From Alphaproteobacteria bacterium (GTDB taxonomy: Bacteria > Pseudomonadota > Alphaproteobacteria > DSM-16000 > Inquilinaceae): a stretch of DNA of 64,000 nucleotides. How positions within the stretch are numbered: the first letter of the stretch is position 1; every line of letters begins with the position of its first letter. The stretch is from the NCBI GenBank assembly GCA_028284045.1, contig JANQSN010000046.1:26509-90508 (forward strand). Reading direction: 5' to 3'. The notes beneath the pieces were generated by a model. It was not told the origin of the DNA, made no database searches, and worked only from the letters and a program-made list of their open reading frames with translations. The position numbers were made by a program, and so were the translations under genes. Below are positions 41,830 through 53,544 of the stretch, one piece after another.

Positions 41830-42765
41830 CTACGCCGCCACCTTGCGGGTCCGTGACCGCACCGATCCCGCCGCCGCCGCCTCGGCCAGCAGGGCGTCGA
41901 CGCTGGCATGCAGCGGCAGCGCGCTGTTGAGGTGGTGTCCGGCCCCGGGCACCGGCCGGTAGGCGCGGTCGAGATGGGAGTTGACCTGGCCGATCCAGTC
42001 CAGCGTGCCGAGGAACTGAACCGCCCGCTCGAACCCGGCCGGCAGCCGCATCACGGCCCCGACGGTGGTGATGTCGATGGCCTTGGCGGCCTCGCGCGCC
42101 GGCGCGGCGCCGGTGTCGGCCAGGCGCTGCAGGGCCTCGGCGAGGACAAGCCCGCCTCGGGAATGGGCGAACAGGCTGCGGATCCGTCGGTCCGGGTCGG
42201 TGAGCAGCCGGTAAAGCGTCTCCGCCGCGGGGACCTCCGCCGCATCCGTCGGACCCAGCCACCAGCGCTGCCAGTCGTCGATCAGCGAGCGCCAGCGGTC
42301 GACCGCGCCCAGCAGGAGCCAGCCACCCAGCCCCTCGCCCACCACGTCGGCGAGGTCGTAGCCGGCGACGATGGCGCCGACCGGCTCCCCATAATGGTCG
42401 GCGAGGTTGCGCCCCAGCGCCGCCGCCCCGAGATCGGAGCCGCCGACGCCCGCAACGCAGAAGCGCGTGACCGGCGCGCCCGGCGCGGCGGAGAGTGCGC
42501 CATGGTCGGGATATTTGCGGATACTGACGGGACCCCGGGCGCCCTTGGGCCAGACCACCAGGATCGCGGCCTTGCGGTTGCGTTCCCGGACCAGCCAGTC
42601 GCACTCCTCAAGCCCCAGCGCGCCGATGTCGTAGAACAATTGATCCAGGACGACGTTGCGTCGTTGGGCCGCCTCCACCAGCGGTCCGTCAATCGCGCCG
42701 GGCTCCGCCAAGGGCGCGATCAGAGATCGGAAATCGTACGTTTGGTCGATTGTGGTCGAAGTCAT
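41830..42765 (-). CDS. Alpha/beta-hydrolase-like protein of unknown function
   Basis: A 311-residue protein. SLFAHSRGGLVLAEAL looks like a lipase-type nucleophile elbow (Ser in HSRGG), and GAGHHLNSALPLHASVDALL at the C-terminus contains a candidate catalytic histidine. The N-terminal domain (FYDIGALGLEECDWLVRERNRKAAILVVWPKGARGPVSI) is unlike common lipases. The start is ATG 42765, with an excellent RBS (GGAGGTG) in front; the frame is open further upstream but without one. It sits between two class III cyclase genes. Confidence 0.6.
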   Translation of the reverse strand: MTSTTIDQTYDFRSLIAPLAEPGAIDGPLVEAAQRRNVVLDQLFYDIGALGLEECDWLVRERNRKAAILVVWPKGARGPVSIRKYPDHGALSAAPGAPVTRFCVAGVGGSDLGAAALGRNLADHYGEPVGAIVAGYDLADVVGEGLGGWLLLGAVDRWRSLIDDWQRWWLGPTDAAEVPAAETLYRLLTDPDRRIRSLFAHSRGGLVLAEALQRLADTGAAPAREAAKAIDITTVGAVMRLPAGFERAVQFLGTLDWIGQVNSHLDRAYRPVPGAGHHLNSALPLHASVDALLAEAAAAGSVRSRTRKVAA

Positions 42766-42970
42766 CTTGGCACCTCCAGGAGATCGGGACGTAGCGTGAA
42801 AAGCGCATGAACACCGCTCGTACTCCTCAGATACCGACGATTTCTCCCTCGGGTGATTTCTTCCTTCTCGACAGTCGAACTCGGGATCAATTGTATCGAA
42901 AACGGTCACAGACGGGAATTGAGAATGATCGTTCGGGACAATTCGCAAGATCCGTTCGCCTCTCGGGCCA

Positions 42971-44326
42971 CTATCCGGTGCGCGACGTCTCCTGGGGACC
43001 GGTGATTGCGTAGGCCGCGATCGGCTCGGACAGGCCGCGGATGGCGATGGGGCCGCGCGGGACCAACCGACCGTGCCAGGACGCTTGGTCCCGGGCGGCC
43101 TCGGCCGCCGCCGCGTCGACCAGCGCGCCGCTCAAGAGGGCCGCGCAGCCGTGGTCGCGGGTGGCGTGCTCCAGGCGGCTCGCCACGTTGACGGTGCTGC
43201 CGATGGTGGCGAACTCCATGCGCTCCCGGCTGCCGATGTCGCCGAGGACGATCGGGCCGTAATGCACGCCGACCGACAGCGGCAGGGCCGCGCCGTGCCG
43301 GTTCGGCCGGTCCGCGTTGAACCGGTCGACCATCGCCAGCGCCGCGGCGATGGCGTCGCCGGCCGCGGTCTCCGACGGCTCCGGCGTGCCGAAGGTGGCC
43401 AGCACGCCGTCGCCGATGAACTTGTCCAGCGTGCCCCCGTGCCGGAAGACGATGTGGGCGAGGTCGTCATGCACCGCCCTGAGATAGGCGATGACCTCGC
43501 GCGGGGACCGCTGCTCGCACCAATGGGTGAAGCCGACCAGGTCGGCGAACAGCACGGCCGCCGCGTGCTGGCGCGGCTCGGCGAAGGGCCGCGGGCTGCC
43601 GGCCAGCATGTCGGCGATCCGCCGCGGGAAGTACCGGGCGAGATTGGCGCGCTGCTGGGCGAGCGCGGCTTCGTGCAGGGCGATCCGCCGGGCGCGGCCG
43701 ACCGCGAGCGCCAGCAGCCCGGCGCAGATCAGCAGTATCGCGACTTCCTGGAGGCGGACGTCGAGATCGATGAAGTACGGATCGGCGAAGCGATCCAGGA
43801 TCTCTTGGGTGGTCGGGTTCGCCGTTTGCGTCCACACCGAGCCCGGCAGGCTCATCATCCAGAGGATGCCGACGCTCCACGACAGCGCCCCGGCCACCCC
43901 GCCCCACAGCACCAGCGTGGGCTTGTAGACATAGGCGAGGCCGGCCAGCAGCGTGAAGAAGTAGATGAAGCTGCCGAAATTCAGGGTCACCGGGACCGGC
44001 AGGTCCTGCGCGACCATCGGGCTCGGGTAGATCAGGGTGAAGGCGAGCAGCGCGAAGTCGATCGTCGTCAGCAGATACTGGTGCCAGGCATGTCCCCAGG
44101 CGGCGCGCGCGACGGCGTATTCGGCGTACCCGATGAGGACGAACAGAGCGAGCAGCGCGTAGTAGTAGAGCGGGCCGGGCCAGGGGACGAGCACGGTGAT
44201 CAGCACGGCCACACAGCCCATCGCCGCGATGCGCCCGATCAGCGCCCGGCGGAAGCCCGCGATCTCCTCGCGGTGAAAGGCCGTAGCGACACCGCCCGGC
44301 GGGCCGTCTGAGTTGGAGGCCGCCAT
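42971..44326 (-). CDS. Six-helix membrane class III adenylate cyclase
   Basis: A cyclase with six N-terminal transmembrane segments (for example MGCVAVLITVLVP, YYYALLALFVLIGYAEYAV, LTTIDFALLAFTLIYP, FGSFIYFFTLLAGLAYVY, WGGVAGALSWSVGILWMM, EVAILLICAGLLALAVGRA) and then the catalytic domain: AAVLFADLVGFTHWCEQRSPREVIAYLR, DKFIGDGVLATFGTPEPS, and FATIGSTVNVASRLEHATRDHG. There is no HAMP, a common layout in alphaproteobacterial cyclases. It ends 205 bp before the hydrolase-like gene; that AT-richer gap has a possible promoter (TTCCCG-17-TACAAT on the minus strand). Confidence 0.91.
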   Translation of the reverse strand: MAASNSDGPPGGVATAFHREEIAGFRRALIGRIAAMGCVAVLITVLVPWPGPLYYYALLALFVLIGYAEYAVARAAWGHAWHQYLLTTIDFALLAFTLIYPSPMVAQDLPVPVTLNFGSFIYFFTLLAGLAYVYKPTLVLWGGVAGALSWSVGILWMMSLPGSVWTQTANPTTQEILDRFADPYFIDLDVRLQEVAILLICAGLLALAVGRARRIALHEAALAQQRANLARYFPRRIADMLAGSPRPFAEPRQHAAAVLFADLVGFTHWCEQRSPREVIAYLRAVHDDLAHIVFRHGGTLDKFIGDGVLATFGTPEPSETAAGDAIAAALAMVDRFNADRPNRHGAALPLSVGVHYGPIVLGDIGSRERMEFATIGSTVNVASRLEHATRDHGCAALLSGALVDAAAAEAARDQASWHGRLVPRGPIAIRGLSEPIAAYAITGPQETSRTG

Positions 44327-44404
44327 GGCGGCGACCCTACCGTCGCGACGGCGACCCGGGCAAGATCCGCCGGTTGGCGCCTTGGTGCGCCGCGGATCGC
44401 GGCC

Positions 44405-44770
44405 CTATCGCTCGCGCCAGGCGAAGGGGCCGGCGCGGCGGTAGAGCCAAGGGTATTGGGTGACCATCTTGTAGCTCTTGGTCATCTGGAAGGCCGCGGC
44501 CGCCAGCACGAACAACAGCACGATTTCCCCGGCGATGCGCCAATCGGCGAAATAGCCGGCCAGCGTCTCCGCCTCGCCGTTGAACAGCGCCCAGTCCAGG
44601 AAGCGGTTGGCGAAGGCCAGGATCAGCGCATAGGGCGCGACCTTCCACAGCGGGCTCCAGCCATTCGCCAGCGCCTGGCCGGTCAGGAAGGCGACGATCG
44701 CCGCCGGCGCGACGACGAACAGATAGTCGACCAGGGTGTTGCCGATCTGGAATTCCATCGCGGTCTCCAT
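44405..44770 (-). CDS. Small membrane protein linked to liv transporters (DUF6867)
   Basis: A protein of 117-121 aa with three hydrophobic segments (LVDYLFVVAPAAIVAFLTGQALA, PYALILAFANRFLDWALF, IAGEIVLLFVLAAAAFQM) and the C-terminus YKMVTQYPWLYRRAGPFAWRE, typical of DUF6867. The family occurs next to branched-chain amino acid ABC genes in alphaproteobacteria. It follows livF after 4 bp, so it is the last gene of the operon. ATG 44758 (MEFQIGNT) is an alternative start. Function unknown. Confidence 0.8.
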   Translation of the reverse strand: METAMEFQIGNTLVDYLFVVAPAAIVAFLTGQALANGWSPLWKVAPYALILAFANRFLDWALFNGEAETLAGYFADWRIAGEIVLLFVLAAAAFQMTKSYKMVTQYPWLYRRAGPFAWRER

Positions 44771-44774
44771 CGCG

Positions 44775-45506
44775 TCAGCTCCCGCCTTCCAGATAGGCCG
44801 CCTGAACCTCCTTGTTGGCCAGCAGCTCCGCGCCGGTGCCGGTCAGCGTCACCTCGCCGGTCACCATGACATAGCCGCGATGGGCCAGCTTCAGCGCGTG
44901 ATAGGCGTTCTGCTCGACCAGGAACACCGTCATCCCCTGGGTCCGGTTGATCTCGCCGATCACCTCGAAGATCTGGCGCACGATCAGCGGCGCCAGGCCG
45001 AGCGACGGTTCGTCGAGCAGCAGCAGGCGCGGCCGGCTCATCAGCGCGCGGCCGATCGCCAGCATCTGCTGCTCGCCGCCGGACAGCGTGCCGCCGCGCT
45101 GGTGCTGGCGCTCCTTCAGCCGTGGGAACAGGGCGAACGCCCGCTCCAGGTCCTCCTCCAGATGCGCCGGGTCGGCGGTCAGTGCGCCCATCTGCAGGTT
45201 TTCCAGCACGGTCATGCGCGGGAAGATGCGCCGCCCTTCCGGCGACTGGGCAATGCCGGAGCGCATGATCTCATAGGTCGACCGCCGGGTGATGTCGCGC
45301 CCGTCGAAGCGGACGGTGCCGCGCGCGGCGCGCGGGTCGCCGCAGATGGTCATCAGCAGGGTCGACTTGCCGGCCCCGTTGGCGCCGATCAGGGTGACGA
45401 TCTCGCCGGCTTCGACCTGGAGGCTGACGCCCTTCAGCGCCTCGATGGACCCGTAGAAGGTGTGCACGCCGGAGACGGACAGGAGGGCGGCGTCGCTGCC
45501 TCTCAT
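44775..45506 (-). CDS. livF: High-affinity branched-chain amino acid ABC transporter ATPase
   Basis: LivF ATPase, 243 aa. VHTFYGSIEALKGVSLQVEAGEIVTLIGANGAGKSTLLMTI contains Walker A; GIAQSPEGRRIFPRMTVLENLQMGA is the LivF-specific Q-loop region; signature TLSGGEQQMLAIGRALMSRPRLLLLDEPSLGLAPL. The start is ATG 45506, overlapping livG by 4 bp. It works with LivG, M and H at the inner membrane. Confidence 0.95.
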   Translation of the reverse strand: MRGSDAALLSVSGVHTFYGSIEALKGVSLQVEAGEIVTLIGANGAGKSTLLMTICGDPRAARGTVRFDGRDITRRSTYEIMRSGIAQSPEGRRIFPRMTVLENLQMGALTADPAHLEEDLERAFALFPRLKERQHQRGGTLSGGEQQMLAIGRALMSRPRLLLLDEPSLGLAPLIVRQIFEVIGEINRTQGMTVFLVEQNAYHALKLAHRGYVMVTGEVTLTGTGAELLANKEVQAAYLEGGS

Positions 45507-46383
45507 GGCCGCGCCTCCCCGCCGCCGGGTGGCCCGGAGCCATCGGCGGGCGTGCCCGCCGGCATGGCGATCTGCTCTTCCTCGTCGGCGCCGAGATAGG
45601 CGCGGATCACCGCCGGGTCGTTCTTCACGAAGTCCGCGGTGCCGTCGGAGATCTTGCAGCCGTAGTCGAGGACGACGACGTGGTCGGAGATCCGCATCAC
45701 CACGCTCATGTCGTGCTCGATCAGCAGGATGCCGATGCCGAATTCGTCGCGGATGCCGGTGATCAGGTCGTTCAGTTCCGCCGTCTCGCGGGGGTTGAGG
45801 CCGGCGGCCGGCTCGTCCAGGCACAACAGCACCGGGTCGGTGCACATCGCCCGCGCGATCTCCAGCCGGCGCTGGGCGCCATAGGGCAGGTTGCCGGCGT
45901 TCTCGTCGGCGCGGTCGATCAGGTCGATCCGCTCCAGCCAGGCGCGGGCCTTGTCGACCGCCCGGCGCTCCGCCCTGGTATAGCCGGGCAGGCGCAACAG
46001 GCCGGCCACGCAGAACACCGAGGCGGTCATCAGCCGGTAGTGCTGGGCGACCAGCAGGTTCTCCAGCACGCTCATATTGGCGAACAGCCGGATGTTCTGA
46101 AACGTGCGGGCGATACCGCCCTTGACCGCGATGTGGTGGCCTTCCATGCGCTCCAGCAGCAGGGCTTGGCGGTCGCGGCGCAGGGTCAGCCGGCCTTCCG
46201 TCGGCTTGTAGAAGCCGGTCAGGCAGTTGAAGACGGTGGTCTTGCCCGCGCCGTTGGGGCCGATGATCGCGGTGATCTCCTTCGGCGCCGCGGCGAAGGA
46301 GACGTCGTCGATCGCCACCAGGCCGCCGAAGCGCATGGTCAGGTGCTCGACCTCCAGGAGCGGCGTCGCCGCGCCAGCCCCGG

Positions 46384-46387
<4 letters not shown>
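45503..46387 (-). CDS. livG: Branched-chain amino acid ABC transporter ATPase
   Basis: LivG ATPase, 294 aa. [50 protein letters not shown] is the diagnostic LivG N-terminus; [22 protein letters not shown] and [39 protein letters not shown] follow. ATG 46387 overlaps livM by 4 bp. The last 30 residues are a Pro/Gly-rich tail. Confidence 0.95.
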
Positions 46388-47970
<1,583 letters not shown>

Positions 47971-47980
47971 GGGGCTTGCC

Positions 47981-48898
<918 letters not shown>

Positions 48899-49277
48899 AC
48901 CGCTCCGGGCGTTGGAGGAGGGGCCCGCTTGGTCCCCGGTGGGCCGGGACGTTGGGGGGAGGCGGCGTTGCGCGGGTCCAGACGGGACCAACCCCCAGGG
49001 GATCGGATAGGAAGGCCGATTGAGATCCGCCCGGCTCGCCGCGACGCTTCCTCAACCGGCGGCGGCCGCGTTTGGACGGGGACCGGCGACCGATCCCCGG
49101 GGCTTGCGACCCGCCCTCCGGCGATCTTCGCCGACCGGCGCGTAGGGAGCAAGAGGCAAAACTTCAAGGCCTAATTGTGGGACGATACCCGTTCCCCGCC
49201 GGACGGACAATCTGCTTTTTGCAGTGCAGCAAAACGCCGCTGGCCGGTTCCGGAACGGTTTCCGGCGCGGCGTGCGG
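48899..49277. other. Intergenic region before livH and after the GNAT gene
   Basis: About 380 bp without a gene. Two small inverted repeats lie at the right end: TTTTGC-AGTGCA-GCAAAA (49217-49234) and CCGGAA-CGGT-TTCCGG (49250-49265, 12 bp after the GNAT stop, a weak terminator candidate). The liv promoter should be in the left part; only a poor -35 (TTGAAG on the minus strand near 49160) is visible. Confidence 0.45.
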
Positions 49278-49868
49278 TCAGCCGATATCCTTGCGCAGGG
49301 TCAGGCGGACCACGCCGTCGACCTCGCGCTCGTCCACCGGCTGGTAGCCGAGCCGGGCGTAGCGGGCTACCTGCTCCCACAGCACCTGTTCCACCATCAG
49401 CTCGACCCGGCCGAGGCCGGACAGCCGCGCCAACGCCTCGCCATAGGCGACCAGCGCCCGGCCGAGGCCGCGGCCCTGCCGGTCCGGGCGCACCGCCACC
49501 AGCCGGATCACCAGCACGCGGTCGCCGGGCCGCGCCACCATCAGGGCCGCAGGTTCGGCGATTTCGTCGCCCGGGGCGGCTTCCTCGTCCAGCACATAGA
49601 CCGTGCGCTCGGCGATCAGCCGGCCGATGTCGAGCCCGGTCAGCGGCGAATAGGTGCCGAAGCGCGGGGCGACGGGGCGGAACGCGGCACGCGCCAGCGC
49701 CTCCAGCGCCGCGGCCTCCCGCCGTCCGGCCGGACGCGGCAGCCGGGCGCCGGGCGGTCGCCGGCTGGCCAGGCTGGCCGGCGCCGCCCGCCCGATGCGA
49801 TGGGCGGTGGCGCGCGGCGCCGCGCTGCGCCGGCGCGGACGGCGCCCGTCGTTCCCGCCTTCCGCCAT
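49278..49868 (-). CDS. GNAT family N-acetyltransferase
   Basis: An acetyl-CoA-dependent acyltransferase. The GNAT core is in the C-terminal half: AALMVARPGDRVLVIRLVAVRPDRQGRGLGRALVAYGEALARL contains motif A (RQGRGLG, acetyl-CoA pyrophosphate binding), and GRVELMVEQVLWEQVARYARLGYQPV is motif B. The N-terminal 55 residues are Arg/Ala-rich and low-complexity. ATG 49868 is preferred; ATG 49928 would add 20 residues. The substrate (small molecule or protein) is unknown. Confidence 0.87.
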   Translation of the reverse strand: MAEGGNDGRRPRRRSAAPRATAHRIGRAAPASLASRRPPGARLPRPAGRREAAALEALARAAFRPVAPRFGTYSPLTGLDIGRLIAERTVYVLDEEAAPGDEIAEPAALMVARPGDRVLVIRLVAVRPDRQGRGLGRALVAYGEALARLSGLGRVELMVEQVLWEQVARYARLGYQPVDEREVDGVVRLTLRKDIG

Positions 49869-50029
49869 GGGTCGATCGGCCTCTCTCCTGCGGTTCACCG
49901 CGCCATCGACCGCGGCCGCAACCCGCATTATGGTCGCCCCCGCCGGATCCCCAACCGCGGCGTTCGCCGCCGGGCCCCTTCCGATCGCGCGACCGGAACG
50001 ACATCACAACGCCAGACGAGGTCAAGACG

Positions 50030-50632
50030 ATGAGCTTCGAGCTTCCCGCCCTTCCCTACGCCCAGGACGCCCTGGCCCCCGTCATGTCGGCGGAGACCCT
50101 GGAATACCACCACGGCAAGCACCATCAGGCCTATGTCACCATGGGCAACAAGCTCTTGGAGGGCAGCGGCCTGGAGGGCAAGAGCCTGGAAGAGGTGGTG
50201 CGCGAGAGCTACGGCAAGTCCGAGCGCACGGCGCTGTTCAACAACGCCAGCCAGCACCTGAACCACCTGCATTTCTGGAAGTGGATGAAGCCGAATGGCG
50301 GCGGCGCCATCCCGGGCGCGCTGGAAGCCAAGCTGATCGAAGACTTCGGCAGCGTGGCCGCGTTCAAGGAGCAGTTTATCCAGGCGGGCGTCGGCCAGTT
50401 CGGCTCCGGCTGGTGCTGGCTGGTGATGGACAACGGCAAGCTCGGCGTCACCAAGACCCCGAACGGCGAGAGCCCGATGGCCTATGGCGGCACCGCGCTC
50501 TTGGGCTGCGATGTGTGGGAGCACTCCTACTACATCGACTACCGCAACGCCCGGCCGAAGTATCTGGAGGCGTTCGTGGAGAGCCTGGTGAACTGGGAGT
50601 ATGTTGCGGAGCTTTTCGAAGCCGCGTCGTAG
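50030..50632 (+). CDS. sodB: Superoxide dismutase [Fe]
   Basis: Iron-type superoxide dismutase, 200 aa: FELPALPYAQDALAPVMSAETLEYHHGKHHQAYV with the first His ligand, NNASQHLNHLHFWKWM with the second, GQFGSGWCWLVM, and the C-terminal DVWEHSYYIDYRNARPKYLEAF containing the Asp and His ligands. The ATG has GAGG upstream. It converts superoxide to H2O2 and O2 in the cytosol. Divergent from the GNAT gene. Confidence 0.97.
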   Translation: MSFELPALPYAQDALAPVMSAETLEYHHGKHHQAYVTMGNKLLEGSGLEGKSLEEVVRESYGKSERTALFNNASQHLNHLHFWKWMKPNGGGAIPGALEAKLIEDFGSVAAFKEQFIQAGVGQFGSGWCWLVMDNGKLGVTKTPNGESPMAYGGTALLGCDVWEHSYYIDYRNARPKYLEAFVESLVNWEYVAELFEAAS

Positions 50633-50667
50633 CCGGGGGAGGGACCGCGCCCTCACCACTGCGATTC

Positions 50668-50786
50668 CGTCATGGCCGGGCTCGACCCGGCCATCCACGG
50701 GCCAGCCAGGGGCACCGCCACGCGCCGTTGCGTACGATGTTGCCCGTGGAGAGCTGTGGATGCCCCGATCAAGTCGGGGCATGACG
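50668..50786. repeat. Paired palindromic repeat element
   Basis: Left copy CGTCATG...CCATCCAC (50668-50698) contains GGCCGGG-n-CCCGGCC; right copy GTGGATG...CATGACG (50756-50786) contains GCCCCGA-n-TCGGGGC. They are inverted relative to each other and share outer CGTCATG/CATCCAC while the inner stems differ but still pair. This covariation shows structural selection or a mobile repeat. It fills the convergent gap between sodB and the HNH gene. Same family as 11906-11975. Confidence 0.7.
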
Positions 50787-50854
50787 ATGAAGGGTGACGA
50801 ACTGGGTTGCTGGTCTCGACTGGCGCCGCCGCACCGGCCGGCCGGAAGGGCCGA

Positions 50855-51421
50855 TCACCAGGGATCCAGCTCGGTATCCCAGTAGAGGAAATCGCGCCAG
50901 CTTTCGTGCAGGAAATTCGGCGGGAAGGCGCGGCCGTTGCGCTGAAGCTGGCCGGTGGTCGGCTGTTGCGGGCGGACCAGCGGATACATTCCGGCCTGCT
51001 CCGGCAAGCGGTTGCCCTTGCGCAGGTTGCAGCCCTCGCAGGCCGACACGACGTTCTCCCAGGTCGTCTGGCCGCCGCGCGAGCGCGGCACGACATGGTC
51101 GAAGGTCAGCTGATGGCTGGGAAACGGCTGGCCGCAATACTGGCAGGTGAAGCGGTCGCGCAGGAACACGTTGAACCGCGTGAAGGCCGGCCGCCGGCTG
51201 GTGGCGACGAAGTCCTTCAGCGAGATCACGCTGGGCAGCGCCATGCGCAGGCGCGGGCTGGCGACGAAGCGGTCGTAGGTGGCGATGATGTTCACCCGGT
51301 CCAGGAAGACCGCCTTGATGGCTTCCTGCCAGGGCCACAGCGATAACGGAAAATAGCTGAGCGGACGAAAGTCCGCATTGAGCACGAGCGCGGGACAGCT
51401 TTCGAGGGAAGGTTGCGCCAT
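50855..51421 (-). CDS. HNH endonuclease
   Basis: A 188-residue HNH nuclease: FTCQYCGQPFPSHQLTFDHVVPRSRGGQTTWENVVSACEGCNLRKGNR with the two zinc CxxC pairs and the DHVVPRSRGG/ENVVSACEGCN catalytic core. The N-terminus (VLNADFRPLSYFPLSLWPWQEAIKAVFLDRVNII) is typical of the widespread chromosomal alphaproteobacterial family, probably involved in DNA repair. Start ATG 51421 begins MAQPSLESCP; the frame is open upstream with Arg-rich shadow sequence. Confidence 0.92.
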   Translation of the reverse strand: MAQPSLESCPALVLNADFRPLSYFPLSLWPWQEAIKAVFLDRVNIIATYDRFVASPRLRMALPSVISLKDFVATSRRPAFTRFNVFLRDRFTCQYCGQPFPSHQLTFDHVVPRSRGGQTTWENVVSACEGCNLRKGNRLPEQAGMYPLVRPQQPTTGQLQRNGRAFPPNFLHESWRDFLYWDTELDPW

Positions 51422-51617
51422 CGCCCTACTCGACCTGCCGGCGGAGCATCGATGACCAGCGGCCCGACCAGGCCACCTCGCCATCGGCACCACCCTGATA
51501 CGCACACCCCGCCGGCAGCGCAACATCTAGCATCGCGCCGGAGGCGAAATGTCATGGCGCTGTCATTTCGGCATGGGTATCCGGGCGCTGTCGGCGGCCT
51601 GGGGCGGCCGGGCCGCG

Positions 51618-52292
51618 TCACGCCGGGGCCGCGACCCCGAGATGTTGTGCCAGGAACTGGCGGGCGACCACCGCCCCCTCCGGGTCGATGCCGTGGCCGA
51701 GGCCCGGGCGCACCATCGCCTGGACCGGCACGCCGTAGCGGGTCAGCGCCGCCTCCGCCATCGGCAAGGCGGCCGGGGAGACCACCTCGTCCTGGTCGCC
51801 ATGCATCAGCAGGACCGGCGGGCGGGCGGTCACCTCCGTTTCCATGCCCTCGCCCTCCAGCACCGCGCCGGAGAAGCCGACGACCGCCGCCGCCGGTTCC
51901 GGCCGGCGCAGCGCCGCATGCAGCGATGCCATAGTGCCCTGGCTGAAGCCGACCAGGCCGAGCTGCTGGTTGGTCAGCCCGTACTCCGCCAGCGCGGCAT
52001 CCAGGAAGGCGTCGATCGCCGGCGCGCTCCGCCGGACGCCGGAGACCAAAGCCGCCGGCTCGCGGTCGAGCAGGCTGAACCATTGCCGGCCGAAGGGCGC
52101 CATATCGCAGGGTTCGGGGCCGTCGGGCGCGAGGAACTCCGCCTCCGGCAGCGCCTGGGCGAAGAAGGGGGCGAGGGCGATCAGGTCGCTGCCGTCGGCG
52201 CCGACGCCGTGGAAGAACACCACGAGCTGGCGCGGCGAACCGCCGGCGGCGGGCGGATGGACGGGCCCGGTAAGGCCGGCGATGGTCTTCAT
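51618..52292 (-). CDS. Phospholipase/carboxylesterase family alpha/beta hydrolase
   Basis: A carboxylesterase of the YpfH/acyl-protein thioesterase type: LVVFFHGVGADGSDLIALAPFF (oxyanion loop), QQLGLVGFSQGTMASLHAAL with the GFSQG nucleophile, and LLMHGDQDEVVSPAALP plus GLGHGIDPEG giving the Asp and His of the triad. No signal peptide, so cytosolic. ATG 52292 is chosen; the ATG at 52301 gives three more residues. Natural substrate unknown. Confidence 0.93.
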   Translation of the reverse strand: MKTIAGLTGPVHPPAAGGSPRQLVVFFHGVGADGSDLIALAPFFAQALPEAEFLAPDGPEPCDMAPFGRQWFSLLDREPAALVSGVRRSAPAIDAFLDAALAEYGLTNQQLGLVGFSQGTMASLHAALRRPEPAAAVVGFSGAVLEGEGMETEVTARPPVLLMHGDQDEVVSPAALPMAEAALTRYGVPVQAMVRPGLGHGIDPEGAVVARQFLAQHLGVAAPA

Positions 52293-52479
52293 GGTCGCCA
52301 CCGATGGCCGAGCGGCCGCGCTTTGTCAACTTGGCCGTGGCCTTTGCACAACCGGGCAGTGGCATTCGCTATGGTCCAAGCCCCCTGCGATGGTCTAAGG
52401 GAACGGTCGTACGCTCCAGGAGGCGTCCCGCCTGCCCTTCTTGCCTGCCTTTCTTGAACGACTCAAAGCCGCACCCGCG

Positions 52480-53475
52480 ATGTCCGAACGCCCCGAAGCC
52501 CCGACCGCCGTGCTGCGCGCCGTGCGCATCGGCACGCGGCCCAGCCGCCTCGCCCGACTGCAGGCCGACACCGTGGCGGCGGCGCTGCGGGCAGCGCATG
52601 CCGCACCCCTGGATATCGAGCCCCTGCACATCGAAATCGTGCCGCTGACCACGCCGGGCGACGCCGCCCAGGGCACCGAGGCGGCGGCCACCCAGGGCAA
52701 GGACCAATGGATCGTCGGCATCGAGCAGGCGATCCTGGAGCGCCGCATCGACATTGCGGTCCATTCCGCGAAGGACGTTCCCGGCAAGATCGCCCCCGCC
52801 ACGGTGCTGCGGGCCGTGCTGGGGCGCGAATCGGCGCATGATCTCCTGATACCGTCGGCGCGGCTCGGCGAGGCGGGGGTCTCGGTCTCCGGCCTCGACG
52901 ACCTGCCGGCGGGGGCGGCGGTCGGCACCGCCAGCCCGCGCCGCGTGGCGGAGATCCGGCGGCGCCGGCCGGACCTCGCCGTGCGCGCGCATCGCGGCAA
53001 TGTGCCGACGCGACTGGACAAGCTGGACCGGTCCGCCGATCTCGCCGCCATCGTGCTGGCGGAGGCGGGGATGGAACGGTTGGGCCTGGCGGTGCGCGAC
53101 CGGGTGCGGCTCGACCCGTCAGAGATGATGCCGGCGGCCGGGCAGGGCCAGCTCGTCCTACAGCACGCCGCCGACCGGCCGGAGGTGGCCGCCCTGGCCG
53201 CCCCCCTGGTCGACCCGGCGGAGGAGGCGGTGTGGCGCGCGGAGCGTGGGTTGATCGCCCGCCTCGATGCCGATTGCCATTCCGCGGTCGGCGCCTGGGC
53301 GCGGCGCGACGGCGCGCAGCTCGTGCTGACCTGGCGCATCCTGGCGCCCGACGGCAGCGCCTGGCTGGAAGGCCGCGCGCAAGGATCGGCCGAGGACCCC
53401 GACCGTGTGGCGGCAGAGGCGGCGGCCGAAGCTCTCGACCGCGGGGCGCGTCCGCTGCTCGATCAGGGTGGCTGA
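52480..53475 (+). CDS. hemC: Hydroxymethylbilane synthase (porphobilinogen deaminase)
   Basis: Polymerises four porphobilinogens into hydroxymethylbilane in heme and cobalamin synthesis. Signature regions: RIGTRPSRLARLQADTV, VHSAKDVPG, GTASPRRVAEIRRRRPD, RGNVPTRLDKLD, and the dipyrromethane-cofactor cysteine in ARLDADCHSAVGAWA. The ATG at 52480 starts about 10 residues before the conserved block; an upstream TTG at 52441 is possible. It precedes hemB by 69 bp, and the two probably share a promoter. Confidence 0.96.
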   Translation: MSERPEAPTAVLRAVRIGTRPSRLARLQADTVAAALRAAHAAPLDIEPLHIEIVPLTTPGDAAQGTEAAATQGKDQWIVGIEQAILERRIDIAVHSAKDVPGKIAPATVLRAVLGRESAHDLLIPSARLGEAGVSVSGLDDLPAGAAVGTASPRRVAEIRRRRPDLAVRAHRGNVPTRLDKLDRSADLAAIVLAEAGMERLGLAVRDRVRLDPSEMMPAAGQGQLVLQHAADRPEVAALAAPLVDPAEEAVWRAERGLIARLDADCHSAVGAWARRDGAQLVLTWRILAPDGSAWLEGRAQGSAEDPDRVAAEAAAEALDRGARPLLDQGG

Positions 53476-53544
53476 CGCGGGGGACTGGGGGCCCGGCCCA
53501 TCGATCCCGGGCGACGCCTCGAAGCGATGAGGAGAGAGGAGCCG

